Shown here: in pieces, positions 48,801-59,500 of the stretch | Layout of the letters: every line of letters starts with the position of its first letter | How positions within the stretch are numbered: the first letter of the stretch is position 1 | Source of the DNA: Asterochloris sp. CNOR1 | Lineage: Eukaryota > Chlorophyta > Trebouxiophyceae > Trebouxiales > Trebouxiaceae | Direction: 5' to 3' | Assembly: GCA_963969365.1 (NCBI GenBank) | Contig: OZ017755.1 | Span: forward strand, 2,666,001-2,730,000 | DNA length: 64,000 nucleotides | Notes under the pieces: model-generated | What the model was told of the DNA's origin: nothing | Seen by the model: the letters and a program-made list of their open reading frames with translations, nothing else | Databases searched by the model: none | Program-made: the position numbers and the translations under genes

Positions 48801-49951
48801 TGCCTGCCAGTCTGGAGCCAGTCTTTTACTTTGGCACATGGCTGATGGCTTGCAGCACAGCACAGAGGCAGCTGGCCTGCATCCAGGATGCAGAGCCCTG
48901 ACTCTTGCAGTCTAAGCATTGCGCTCTGTGCAGCCCACAGAGGCAGCTGGCCTGCATCAAGGATGCAAAGCTCTGACTCATGCTATGGGAGCAATGCACC
49001 CTCAGCAGTGCACAGAGGCAGCTGGCCAGCATTTAGGATGCAAGCTTGACTCACGCAGAAGACACATTGCGGTCTCAGCAGGAGGGACCTGTGGGCCATG
49101 GTGCCTGCAAGCATGCTTTCAGTGAATCTCTCACATCTATAGGGTTTGGGGTTAACTGTTATACGTCCTTGCATTGGGGCTGACTCAGCCCTGTGTGCAT
49201 GCTGGCAGTGCAGGAGCAGGCTGCAACGGCTCAAGTCTGTGCTTGTGGCTGCAGGTACGGCACGGTGCCAGTGGTGCGGAAAACGGGCGGCCTGAATGAC
49301 ACAGTCTTTGATGTGGACGACGACATCGAGAGGGCAGCTGCCAGCGGCATGGAGACCAACGGGTACAGCTTTGAGGGCACTGATGCCGCTGGTCTGGACT
49401 ACGCCCTCAACAGGTGAGGACCTCTGCAGCTTTGCACTCGCTCTACTCTGGGATTGCAGGCACGGTCTGGCCCCACCCATCTTTGCAAGCTTTTTGGTGC
49501 CTGCAATCCACTTCTTGAACCTCTATCATGTTGTTGGGCAGGGTTGGGCAAATGACCCTGTGGATGCCAGGCAGTCCTGTCAGACACAAAGACCTGTTTG
49601 TCCCTGCCTTCCAGTGTTCTCCACCATGCCTGCGTCCTGGAACTCAAGACCTGTCAAGCAGCTGCTGTGGCATGTTGCTGATCTCCACTCAACCCACACC
49701 TTTGCAGCTGGTCATGCGCTCATAGCTGCGCTGTCCTTGATGGCAGCCGCCCCTGTCTGGATTCACTATAGCCTCCGCCTCCCTTCCCCAATTGACTGCA
49801 TGATACCTATCTGTGCAGGGCGCTGGGCGCTTGGTACAACGACGAGCGGCTCTGGAGCATGCTGGTGCAGCGCATCATGCAGCAGGACTGGTCCTGGGCC
49901 AACCCGGCTCTGGATTACATTGAGCTGTATTTCAAGGCACTGCATCAGTGA
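33881..49951 (+). CDS. SSIII: Starch synthase III (GT5) with coiled coil and three CBM53 modules; N-terminus not located
   Basis: This is a plastid ADP-glucose:glucan glucosyltransferase that elongates amylopectin. Twenty-five phase-compatible exons (over 1,130 residues) are: 33881-33993, 34917-35028, 35912-36034, 36516-36626, 37086-37217, 37579-37702, 38188-38381, 39046-39210, 39649-39747, 40079-40258, 40435-40518, 40967-41098, 41526-41663, 42436-42593, 42858-42942, 43247-43423, 44297-44404, 44700-44917, 45713-45994, 47013-47095, 47450-47586, 48068-48170, 48515-48581, 49255-49413 and 49819-49951. Order of parts: an Ala/Glu/Gln coiled coil (exons 1-6); CBM53-1 ([14 protein letters not shown]); CBM53-2 ([18 protein letters not shown]); CBM53-3 ([20 protein letters not shown]); the GT5 domain with the ADP-glucose loop [28 protein letters not shown] and [10 protein letters not shown]; and the GT1 half with [34 protein letters not shown] and the second glucose-binding motif [14 protein letters not shown]. 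The loop after CHDWPTAPV is about seven residues shorter than in land plants. Two introns use GC donors. Confidence 0.93.
33994..34916 (+). other. GC-AG intron with double-sided echoes in SSIII
   Basis: The exon ends ATCAG and the intron starts GCAAGC; the phase (2 then 1) matches the next exon. Two diverged copies, at about 34068-34160 and 34220-34310 (period about 152 bp), each carry a GGCAAGC donor-like core and an ATTGCTGACA block. Near the 3' side, acceptor-edge copies (CTGCAG/TGCAAT followed by GCTGCTGGCAAGCAAGCTG-like sequence) occur at about 34612, 34680 and 34780 before the real acceptor at 34916. Confidence 0.7.
35727..35918 (+). repeat. Four acceptor copies before an SSIII coiled-coil exon
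   Basis: CTGTGCAGGC starts units at 35727, 35788, 35846 and 35904, a 58-61 bp period. The last is the real acceptor. Units share CTGC(A/G)GTCGCACA and a GAG(T/C)GCTG(T/C)CA block. Confidence 0.88.
37395..37640 (+). repeat. Three-copy 86-bp array ending in an SSIII exon
   Basis: GCCTGCAGCAGGAGGGCA(C/T)GCTGG recurs at about 37438, 37522 and 37609 together with GGCTGCAGGTGG and CTGGCCAG blocks. The last copy is the real exon ([12 protein letters not shown]). Upstream copies keep the Gln-Gln-Glu-Gly coding motif in varying frames. Confidence 0.88.
38925..39065 (+). repeat. Acceptor-side echo of the CBM53-1 second exon
   Basis: Bases 38925-38975 (TGTGCAAGACATGTTCGGCC and following) are a decayed copy of the real acceptor and exon start at about 39034-39095 (GCGCAGGATGTGTTCAGCG). 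The acceptor AG has become AAG with a shifted context. Confidence 0.65.
39466..39690 (+). repeat. Three-copy acceptor-side array before SSIII exon 9
   Basis: Copies at about 39470-39520 and 39556-39625 precede the real exon at 39649. All have a GG(G/C)CAGCAGGAAGCA- or GGCAGTAGGCAGC-like start followed by CTCTGG(G/A)A and TGCT(C/G)AGT. Confidence 0.75.
41601..42100 (+). repeat. Donor-side array of an SSIII coiled-coil exon (four copies)
   Basis: The real exon end (from 41601) is followed by a nearly identical copy at 41704-41793, a third at about 41805-41880 and a weak fourth near 42059-42099. The period is about 102 bp. The first echo differs at only a few positions over some 90 bases and keeps a perfect-looking donor AAG|GTGGGG. 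Reading through from the real donor reaches an in-frame stop just inside the first echo. Confidence 0.92.
43380..43700 (+). repeat. Donor-side echoes of an SSIII exon
   Basis: The real donor region (about 43381-43432, GATGGCGCCCATTGCCAAG|GTGAGC) is copied at about 43645-43692 with AAGATGGCGCCCAGTGCCAG and GGTGAGGC, and partly at about 43495-43540. Confidence 0.75.
45395..45800 (+). repeat. Decayed exon copies before the SSIII catalytic exon
   Basis: Bases 45410-45490 still read as [18 protein letters not shown], a decayed version of the real [19 protein letters not shown] encoded at 45728-45790. A third, shorter copy lies near 45610-45655. These are copies of catalytic-domain coding sequence inside the intron. 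Confidence 0.85.
46484..46870 (+). repeat. Degenerate tandem repeats in SSIII intron
   Basis: Three to four diverged units share CAAGCCAGGCAGC, CACT(C/G)(A/C)GC-ATTGCTG and CCCATGCA blocks. They do not clearly match a neighbouring exon edge, unlike most other arrays here. Confidence 0.6.
47557..48060 (+). repeat. 200-bp back-to-back tandem duplication across an SSIII donor
   Basis: Bases 47557-47756 and 47757-47955 are direct copies, nearly identical over the first 95 bases, including exon end GTCTGCCCCAGACCCCCGC, GTGCAG and donor GTGCGCC. A third decayed copy begins about 47960. The real donor is in the first copy, at 47587. Confidence 0.93.
48171..48514 (+). other. GC-AG intron in SSIII GT1 domain
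   Basis: The exon ends ATCTATGCAG and the intron starts GCAAGC. The next exon starts GCTGCGACATG; phases 1 and 2 restore the glycine in [14 protein letters not shown], a highly conserved starch-synthase stretch, so the junction is well fixed. Confidence 0.88.
48600..49060 (+). repeat. GCT-rich low-complexity tract and 75-bp tandem repeats in SSIII intron
   Basis: From 48600 to 48790 the plus strand is dominated by GCTGCT-type sequence. From about 48862 to 49060 three diverged copies of about 75 bp follow, each containing CACAGAGGCAGCTGGCC and GGATGCA. No exon edge source is evident. Confidence 0.8.
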
Positions 49952-50594
49952 CGCTGAAATGCTGTCACTGCCTAATGGCTGCAGCACCGCGTAGATCTTT
50001 TGCACTACCGACATGTGACTTTGGCTTCCTTACTGACTCCCTGCATCATGCCTTGATGCTCCAGCATTACAGAACACAATAAGCCCCGAACCCAAAGTGC
50101 TGCAGGGACTCCACAACATATTTACATTTGAGAGAAACTGTGCAATGAAATGTCTAATCTTGAGAAAGACATCTGGCCAGGCAGTGCAAGCCTGGGTGTG
50201 AGGCCCAGCGGGTTGCGGGGCCTGAACGGGAGCCTGCTGCAGAGAATGTCACTATTAAGAAGCCCAGGAGAGGAATTCAGGCCTGCTTGGGGCGGTGCTG
50301 GTGGCGTAAGTGGGCGGAACAGAACACAACAGCAATTGAATTCATGGGCCAGTCTTCACACACCACACAATGCCTGGGAGTTGGGTGGTCTTGGGGATTG
50401 CATTTCTTCAAGCGGTCTGTTAGTGGGTTCTGTAATCTTTGGTGGTCGCTGCCTGAGCTCGCAGGATGCTGGCTGCAGGGGCAGCTGGGATCAGCATCAG
50501 CCAGCCAGCGCTGGAATGGCCTGGTTATTTTCGTCCAGCCAGCATCACTGGCTCATTGCATTGCATTGCAATCATCACCGGGGAGGCTGACAAC
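49952..50594. other. Convergent intergenic region, SSIII and membrane-protein gene
   Basis: No gene is seen here. The interval has to hold both 3' ends. Short open frames on the plus strand (for example 50150-50590) have no recognisable similarity. Confidence 0.45.
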
Positions 50595-53500
50595 TCAGAC
50601 CATAGAGCGTCCCTCTGTGCTAGGCCCAGCGCCTTGGCCTTGGGCGGGGCGCCTTGGGGCGCTTTCCCACACAGGGTTTCTCTCCCCAGTCAGACTCTCG
50701 GTGGTGTCAAGGATGTCACTGCCAAACAAGGGGTTGGCCTCCCCTCCCTGGGGGCTCTGCTCCCCTGTGCTTTCCCAGAGGGGGTTGCGCTCTGCAGCAG
50801 GCACGCAGGCAGCGGTGAGACTGAGGCGTCGCCCACACGCTTTGTTGCAGCAGCAGTGACACCCAAGCTGTGATGCAGTGGGTTGTGCTCCCCTAGGCTC
50901 GCCCAGAGGAATTGTGCTCTGCAGAAGGCATGGGGGCAGCAGTCTGACAAGCTGCAGCGCGATGAGTGCCAAAGCTTTGTGTCAGCACCGAGTGCTGGTC
51001 ACAGCAGGCGCAAATGGGCCCTGTACAGCATCGGGACACCACACAGGCAGCTGCGCTGCTGCTGCAGCACAACAGAGGCTGTCAATGGCAGCGCAATCTT
51101 GCTTTGCAGAGACATGATCTGTGGCCTTGCTCTGTGCTCTGGCATGACGCATGGCTACCCTTCCCTGAGCAAAGCATCAGACAAGTAAGACAGGCCTGCC
51201 CTTGCACTGCAGAGGTGCTAGAGCAGCCTTGCATTGTGCTGAGCACATCTAGACGATGAAGAAGTGCCCACCTGCGCCCATGCTGTCCCGCGACGCCATG
51301 ATGTCAGACTGGCTGCCATAGAGGGGGTTGGCAGCGCCGCCCTGGGGCTCCATCATGGACTGCGACTCCCACAGGGGGTTGCGCCCAGCCTCTGAATCCT
51401 GCGTGTCCATGATGCCTGAGCTGTACATCGGGTTGCTGCTCTCTGCAGGGCATCGGATGACAGGGTTATTGTGTGGAGTCTGTGCAGCAGCCAGCTTCCG
51501 CCTGAGTGTCCAGAGTGCCTGAGCTGTATGTCGGGGTGCTGCTCTCTGCAGCGCAGGGTGGTGAGGCTCAGCTAGAATTCAGTCAGCTGTGCAGCAGAAG
51601 CCATGTTGAGGACCCTGTGTGTCCTGGGGCCCACCATGAGGCAGCTCAACATGTTCCTGCCCCGCCTGTAAACAGCCTGTCTGTGAAAGATAACTATCTT
51701 TGGGGGCACAACCACCAACACCATCACTGCATGGTTTATGAGGGGCCTGTCACCCTGCCAGCTGGCAAGCATGGACTGCAATACCCAGAGAGGGCTGCGC
51801 CCAGCTTCTGGACCCTGCGTGCCCATGCGGCCTGTGCAGAAGATTGCTGCCCTGTGCAGCGCAGTATTCGGTGGCGGGTGTGAGTCAGGCCTGTCGAGTC
51901 CACGTGAAGGCCAAAGTGGGCAGCAGGTGGCGCAAGCGCAGCCAGGGTGGCACAGGTCAGCGAGGAGGCATGTGCCACAGGTGTTGTCGCAGATGCGAGG
52001 TGCACGGCCAGATAGCTGAGCGGCAAAGAGCATGCAGTGAAACGTGGCCGCAGAATGTGACCAGCGTGGGAAGAGCGCCCTGTAGTAGCTTCTACATGAC
52101 CACAAGCAGAGCCGCAGACATGCCCTCTCTCTCATGGGGCAATGCAGCATCAAGGGGACACTAGTCCCTCCCTTGGTAGGGTGTTCCCTTGTGGAATCAT
52201 GCATGCCGCCAATGCGCACCTTGGTTGGTCCGAGTGCCGGTGGGGGCGTTGGTCTCAGCTCCCGAGGACGTCAGGTTGGCACTGCCTGCAGCCAGAAGAA
52301 GCGCAGCTCAGTCAGAGGCCAGTAGATGGCTGGTGTTGGAGCTTCAGGTGGGTGCACCAAGGGCTTGAACTTCCTGGGGACACACCCGTTTACCTTGTAA
52401 CATACTTCTTTGGCCTCATTTTCATGTATTGTGCAGCTCAAGCAGCCTGCCCGCCAGTGACAGCGCACTGCTGCAGCGCCAATGACTCCCAGTCAATGCT
52501 CCAGTGGCAGAGGAAAGGGCGTCACCCACCTGCGCTGCCTTCCTACGCCACTGGGCGGCAGCTCAGGGCTCTGTGGACACACCCAGACAGCCTTTGTGCA
52601 TACACTGTGCGGCACCCCAGAACACGTTTAAATCCTTCAGGCAGCCTGCCTCCACCTGCACTGTACACCAGCTGAGGACGCCTCCAGGCAGCCCTTTATC
52701 CTACACTGTGCGCCAGCTCAGGGCTGTGCGACACCCCCAAGCAGCCTCGCCAACTACACTAGTCAGCAGCTCATGGCACTTGACACCACCCGGCAGCCAT
52801 GAGTCTCAAGATGTGGTCCAGTGACCCTCAGTGCCCGTGGGGCCCTATCTGGTTCTTGCAGAGCCACGGTCTGCAAAAAGTATTGCAGAGCGTCCCTGGT
52901 CGTACAAGAGTTGTGAAAGGGGCCAAGGCTGGTCCACTCACCCTCAGTGCCCATGAGCGACTCCTCCTGAACGGGGGCATGCTGCAGCTCGTAGCTGCCG
53001 TAGCGCGAAGGCGGGGGGCTGCCCAGCACGCTGCCCATCTGGCTGCCTATCTCAGACCCTGCAGCAGGAGGGCGGTGCATGATGACTACCTGGGAGCTGC
53101 CTTCAGCCACCCCACAGCGTGATCAAGAGGTGGAAGCTACCAGGGTGAACACTGTGAGCACATGCTGGGAAGCCTCCATGGCAACAGCTGGATGCCTGAC
53201 CAAAGGCAAGCCTTGAGTGTGCAGCATCCCAACAGCATGCACCAATGCACCTGATGTGCAGCATCTCAAGAGCATGCACCAGTGCACATGATGAAGGGGT
53301 TGCGGCCTGGTAGGTGCACCCCAACCCTTGAGGGAGGCAGAGACGATGGACGTGAGCCCCCAGGGTTTCGTGGGAAATGCACGCACCTGACAGGTTGAGG
53401 CGGTGCCCCTGCACGCTGGGGTTGGACCCCATGATCTCAGACCCGCCCTCTGAGAAGCTGACTGGGTGCGCCCGCATGCTGTGGGGGCTCCCCTGCCGCC

Positions 53501-56500
53501 CTGCACGGAGCAGGCACAGCATGCTTGTGCAAGGTTATGTATGCGTTCATGGTGATCCAACACATATCAATCTGGCTACCTCACAGCTCATTATTGGTGA
53601 GACGTACTTGTAGTACGAGGGACAGGGCGAAATGAATGCACGAATGCTGTGTGCAAACAGATGCTCTGTCATCCGCCCTGCTGCCCTGCAAGAGGCAGGC
53701 AGAGGTTGCCATCTTGTCTTGTCTGTTGGACAAAGGAAGCGCACTCGCTCTTTGAGCAGAGTGCAAAATGTCGCAGCTGATGAGGCTGGAGGCCCTGTCT
53801 CACCTGCGCACGGTCCATGCATCTCCAGGCTGCAGCTGTGGCAAGGGCTGCCCTGGCTGTGGCAGTTCACAATGCACACAGGGACCTCAACAACAGGGAA
53901 TGTCCTGCCTCACCTCTGTAGGACCCATGCATCTCCTGGCAGCAGCTGAGCTGCCTGCAATGCAAAGGGCTTTGTGCAAAAAGAACTTCCATACCACACC
54001 TCTGTAAGCTCTCCAGGCTGCGCCTGCAGCCGCACCAGCCACCAACAACCCACCAGGCACTGCAATGTTGCGGGGGACATTCTTCACATCCAGAGAACCC
54101 ATGACTTTTCAGGCCAGCTGTGCACAATCTGTCGTGCCCAGGCATCAAGCATGTGAGCAATGCCCTGCCTCACCTCCATATCCATGCATCTCCAGGCTGC
54201 GGCTGCGCCGAGGGCTGCCCTGGCGGCTGCCCACCTGGCTCCCGTAGTCGCTGCCCATTGTGCTGCCCTCCAGTGCCAAGGGGTACCCCTGCAGCACGGA
54301 AAAAGCCACGCTGAGCAGTCTTTCAGAGCCATGTCCCTACAAGTGCCATAATCTAGGGTCTAAGGTATGAGGCCACCTGGCATCCGTGCTCGCTGCCCAT
54401 TGTGCTGGCCTCCTGCGCCAAGAGACACCCTGTAAAGCAACTAGTGCTGCGCTGAGCAGTTTTCCAGGTTCTGTGTCCTCATGTGCCACGGTTGAAAGGT
54501 GTGAGTTCAAGGGCGATTTGCAGCCAGTATCGAGCTGAGCAGTCTTTCCAGGTCATATCCCCTGCTGGGCAAAGTAGTATCTTTATGCCCAGGGTCATCG
54601 CTGCACAGCACGTGCGCAGGGTAAGCGCCGCTGGTTTCTGAGGCTGCGAGGTCCATGAGACGCTGCCCCTGATGAGTCCATATTACGATACCAAACACGC
54701 CCCGATAGCACTGGCACATGCCCCCCAGTGACAGCCCTGATGGTTCCATATGACAATGCCAAACATTCAAATCAATAGCCAATCATTGCCGACGATAGTG
54801 CAACATACCCCCTAAGTCACAGGCAGCACAAGTATAGTGCACCTGCACAGAGCAGGCACGGCTGATCCCAGGAGCTGCACAAGGGATTTGCACCAAAATG
54901 CCAAACACCTGCCGACTGCAATTGCAACACATGCCCCAGATTTACAGAAAGCACATGTGCAACTCACCTGCACAGAATGAGCGCCGCCGGTCCCAGGAGC
55001 TGCAAACTCCGTCAGCTCGATGGGGTCGCGCCCCATCCGGTCACGCATGCGAGTCGAGTCCATAGAGTCAAAGGCAGGGTTGTTCTGGTAACCTGCACCA
55101 TTGAAGCCTTCTGCATCAGCCAACAGCAAAGCCAAGAGGGTGGAGCAGCATGACCCCTTGGGCTCAGCAAAGGATCAGACACTGGCTGCATAGAAAGGCA
55201 GCCCACATTTTGACAGCTTCCTTTGCCCAAAACCCCTGCGGCAGGCGAAACCCTGCAGCTCAGGCAGCTGGCAGCCCACACAGCCTTCCTGTGTCAGGGA
55301 CCCTGCCACAGACACCGCTCTGTGGCCATGCAGCTGGTGCCGCACCTTCCCGCGACCTCATGAGGTCTGCGCCAAACAGGGGGTTTGTCTGATCGCGAGG
55401 GCCCCACGGCCCGATGGGACCGGCCATGCCCGCCGGCCCATAGGGGGGCATGTTGTACGTGAAGCTGTCATCCCGGCTGATGGCGTCAAACATGTCAGGC
55501 TCCTGCAGCAGTGCGGGGGGAGTGCTTTGAAGGGCAGCATGTTGAGCGTCAGGCTGCCGTCCCAACTGATAGCACAGAGTAGAAATGTCAAGCTCCTGCA
55601 GCAGTGACAGGCGCTGGCCACCTTGCAGGCTGTAGAGGGGCTCCCTGGGCTGCTGCTCTGTCCTCACAACAATAAGCAGACTTTGGGTGATAGCCAAGAC
55701 TACATTCACCTGACACATTGCCGCACTGATGCCCTGGGGAGTGCGGACAAACTCATGGGCGGACAAGTCGCCCCATCAAGCATGTCCCTGCCCTGTCCTC
55801 ACAGAATCTCCAAGCAAATTTGTGGACATGCCCAGACCCTGGCAGCCACTGTCTGGATGGGCACTCTCTTGCAGTGCCAGCACTTTACGTTGTACAGGCT
55901 TCACCTGCCTCAGTGTGGAGTTTCTTTGGGCAAGCGCGATGCTGGCCTCGGCAAACACATAGCCTCAATGTACACAACACTGTATCAAGAGCTCAGACTG
56001 TGCCTCCTGTGCTTTGGTGGGGCAGCAGCTGAGGACTCACCATGCTGGCCTGCCGGCTGCCGAATTCCCGGGCCGACGCATAGCTCCCACTGCCGTAGCT
56101 GCCCCGTGGCGATCCAAAGCGCTCGCCGCCAATGCCGGGCTGCAGGCTGCCGCGAGCGCTCATGTAGTCTCCCCCGCTGCCAGCAGAGCGGTATGAGCCC
56201 CGGCCATCTGAGGCTGCAGAGTTGAAGCTGTCCTCTGCAGTGCAGGCAGAGAGCCTGGTCAAGCACTTCAAAGGTGCCGATGCAGTTGGATATTTCACTT
56301 GCACCTTGCATGGAGTCACCCCAGCTGCCAATGGAGTGGTATGAGCCCCAGTTGTTCATGGCAGCAGTGATGCTGTCCTCTGTTGTGCAGGCAGAGAGCC
56401 TGGTCACCGCAGTGTACATGCAGCAAGATACCTGACTTGCACCCTGCCTGGCAACACACTTTTTTTCCACACAAGAGGGGCCTCTGCCAACATTTCCTGC

Positions 56501-59500
56501 AGCAGCAGAGGCAGGCCATGGCACCAGGCTGGGCATGGGAGTCAGCCTGAGCATGACCAGCAGAACGGCATGAGCCCCAGCGGTCATGTGTGGCTAATGT
56601 GAAGCTGTCCACTGAGGCTGTACACTGCAGCAGGTAGCGAGCAGCTTTGTGAAATGCGGTGGCACAGCCTGAACAGAGTCAGCCGCAGAACAGCTGGCCC
56701 TGGCGAGGCAGCGCTGCTGGGGCAGCAGCAGAGGTGGCGGAGCGAAGCCGTCCTGGGGAGCAAGCAGCAAGCAGCTGTGTCAGGCCCAGCGGAACAACTA
56801 CGAGAGGAAAACAGGGCTCCATGGGACCAAATGCCTGCACTGCGACCGGCCCTCAAGCCCCCCAGACCCGCTGCATCCACTGTGGCAGGGTCCCTTTTGT
56901 TGGATCCACACGAACAGAAAGGGACTCACCGCGACCGATTGGCTGCAGAGCGCCCAGACCGGCGGCACCCAGCCCGGCGGCACCCAGCCTGGCAGAGGCG
57001 GGCGAGGCGCCGCGCTGGGAGACCCCTGGGGTCAGGCCCAGAGAGCGCAGCTCCCGCTCCCGTGAGTCGGTCGTCTTGCCGGAGTCACGGTCCGCGCTGG
57101 AGCCACGCGAGTACTGCAGGGCAGGGCAATGGCTTTGTCAAGGTGGCAGCAGGTTTGCTGGAGCCGCTCTCAGCACTGGGACAGCCGTGATGAGCAGCCC
57201 TGGTGGGCCACTGAGGACGGCATACTGCCGCGCAGGCAATTGGTATGACCACCACTTTGTTGGTCCTGGGCTTAGCGTTCTTCAAACCACACAACTGCGG
57301 GACAGGCGGTGGTTGCACTGAGGTGGCAGCACTACGCAACAGCTAGTCTTGGCACTACGCCAGAATTATAAGCAACCCTTCGTGCTGATGCTGGCACACT
57401 GCAGCACAGGCAGTTTGTCATACATTGATGGTCACAGGCTGATGGCAGGGCTCAAGTTGCTTGAATGAGGTCGCCGTCGCCTTGCTGGATCTGCACTCAG
57501 CGATTGAGCCGCAGGACTGTTGTAGGGCAGGGAGCTGACGTTGCCAACTCTTTATGGAGCTGTGCTTGGCATGCCAGAGCAGCACACCAAACAGTATGGC
57601 TGATGACACCACATCCTGTGCATACTGCTCTGATTGTCAAACTGATGCTGTGACCCGGAAGCTGTAGTGTATGGGCAGGTCGGCAGAACACCAAATTCAG
57701 CAATCTGCAGCACAATCTCACCAGTTCTTGCAGCTCCCTCTCTGTGGGCAGACTGGTGCCTTGGGAGCTTCCACTCTGCAGGCCACGATCGCTGACTGGG
57801 GGCGATCCAAAGCGCGGCTGCAGCATGCACTCGGACCACTTGTCAGCAGCAAAGGTCTGCAGCCTCAAGCTGGCAGGCTTTTTTCATGGGATGGGTGTTT
57901 GATGCAGAAGCCAAGGCGGCTGGCCTTTCGTTAGTGCTTGGAGGCAGAGGGGCACTTGCACAGCGTCCCCAGCACATGAGCATGGCTAAATCTCAACAGG
58001 TGAAGCGTGCTCCACCGAGCTCACTGCAAGAATGTACCATGCACCCCGCAGCAGCTTGTGCAAATGCCTGCCCGCGCATTGAAACCTTGACAGGCTCGCA
58101 ATGACCCCTGGTGTGCCCAGTGAGACTAGCTGAGCCCCTTGAAGGAGCCAAGAGACACCTGCATGTCCTCACAGCAAAGCGACACAAGTGCATGCGGTAA
58201 AGATGATGCCTATGTGGTGATTCTGTCCAAGTGAAAGCCTCACCATGGCCATAAAGGTGCCTGGCAGTGCTTTTTTAGCTTGTTGAAGGTGATCCAATGA
58301 CAACAAAATCCAAAGCTATCCCAGCAACCAGCAGGTCACACATGCGCTGTGGCTGTGCCGGAGCCTCACCATGGGCCTGGAGGAGCCTGGCGCTGCTGGC
58401 TGGGCCCCGTTTGTGTACCCAGGGGGCACCCGGATGACCTCAAAGTCGTCCCCGCGGGCGCTGGAGGCGCTGCTGGTCAGCGTCTGGTTGGTGTCATACA
58501 CAGGGTTGGCCTTGTGGCTGTACAGGGCGCCCTCCGCCTGGGTGCGGCGGGCCTCACGTGCACGGTGGCGGCGACGCCTCTGCAGCAGCAGCAGCTGAGG
58601 TCAGAGGCTTGGTCCACCACCATATCTTCAATGCTGAAGGAATGTGTAGGAAGCCTTGCATGGACGGCAGCGACATTGCCCAGCAGCAGTGGCATCCAAT
58701 TCAGGTGGTGAAGGAAGGGGTCTGTAAATGGCATGTTGATGCTGGGTGCGCTGCAGAGTGCACAGAATCATGCAGGGAGGCTGCACTGATGGTCCGCAGC
58801 CAAGCGGGTTGCCACACAGAGGCGCCCAGCAGGGCACTGCAGAGAATGTGTGCACATCCCACAAAGATGCTGTACAGGTGCATGGCCATGTTATGCTGCT
58901 GTTGCCCGATCAAGGGCCGCCCTCGGTGCAACAGGCATGCAAGGCGCCAGCAGCATCTTCATGTAGAGGAAGTGACGCAGCACAAGGACAGAGCAAGGAG
59001 CCAGATCCCAGCGCAGCAGATGTGGCAATGCAGGCTGTCAGGGGAGTCCAATGTTGAGCTCAGCAAATGCCAGTGAGTCTCAGGGAGCACCAGCACAAGT
59101 GCATGCCCGCCCAGTGAGTTGCAGATGACGCTGCTATGGCTGCATGTGCATCCCTGGTCGCATGAGAAGAGGTGCAGCGCCATGCAGGGGAAGGCAGTAC
59201 CCTTGCACTCACGTAGAGGAAGCAGCAGCAGCACAGCACAATGGCCAGAGCCAAGGCCACCCCCAAGGCGACTGGCAGGGCAATCTTCAGCGCAAGGTTG
59301 TGGGTGCCGCCGGTGCTGCTGGCTGTGCGTGCGCCTGTGACTGGGCTGGACGGCGGAGGGGCCACGTTCTGGGAGACTGGCGCCGCGCTGCCAGTCGGCT
59401 GCAGGCAGCAAACAGGGCTGATCAGGGCACAAACGGCTTGATGAGAAGGGTGTCAACAGTGGCACTGCAGTGGCGTGCTGTAGTAGGGTAAGAATTTCCC

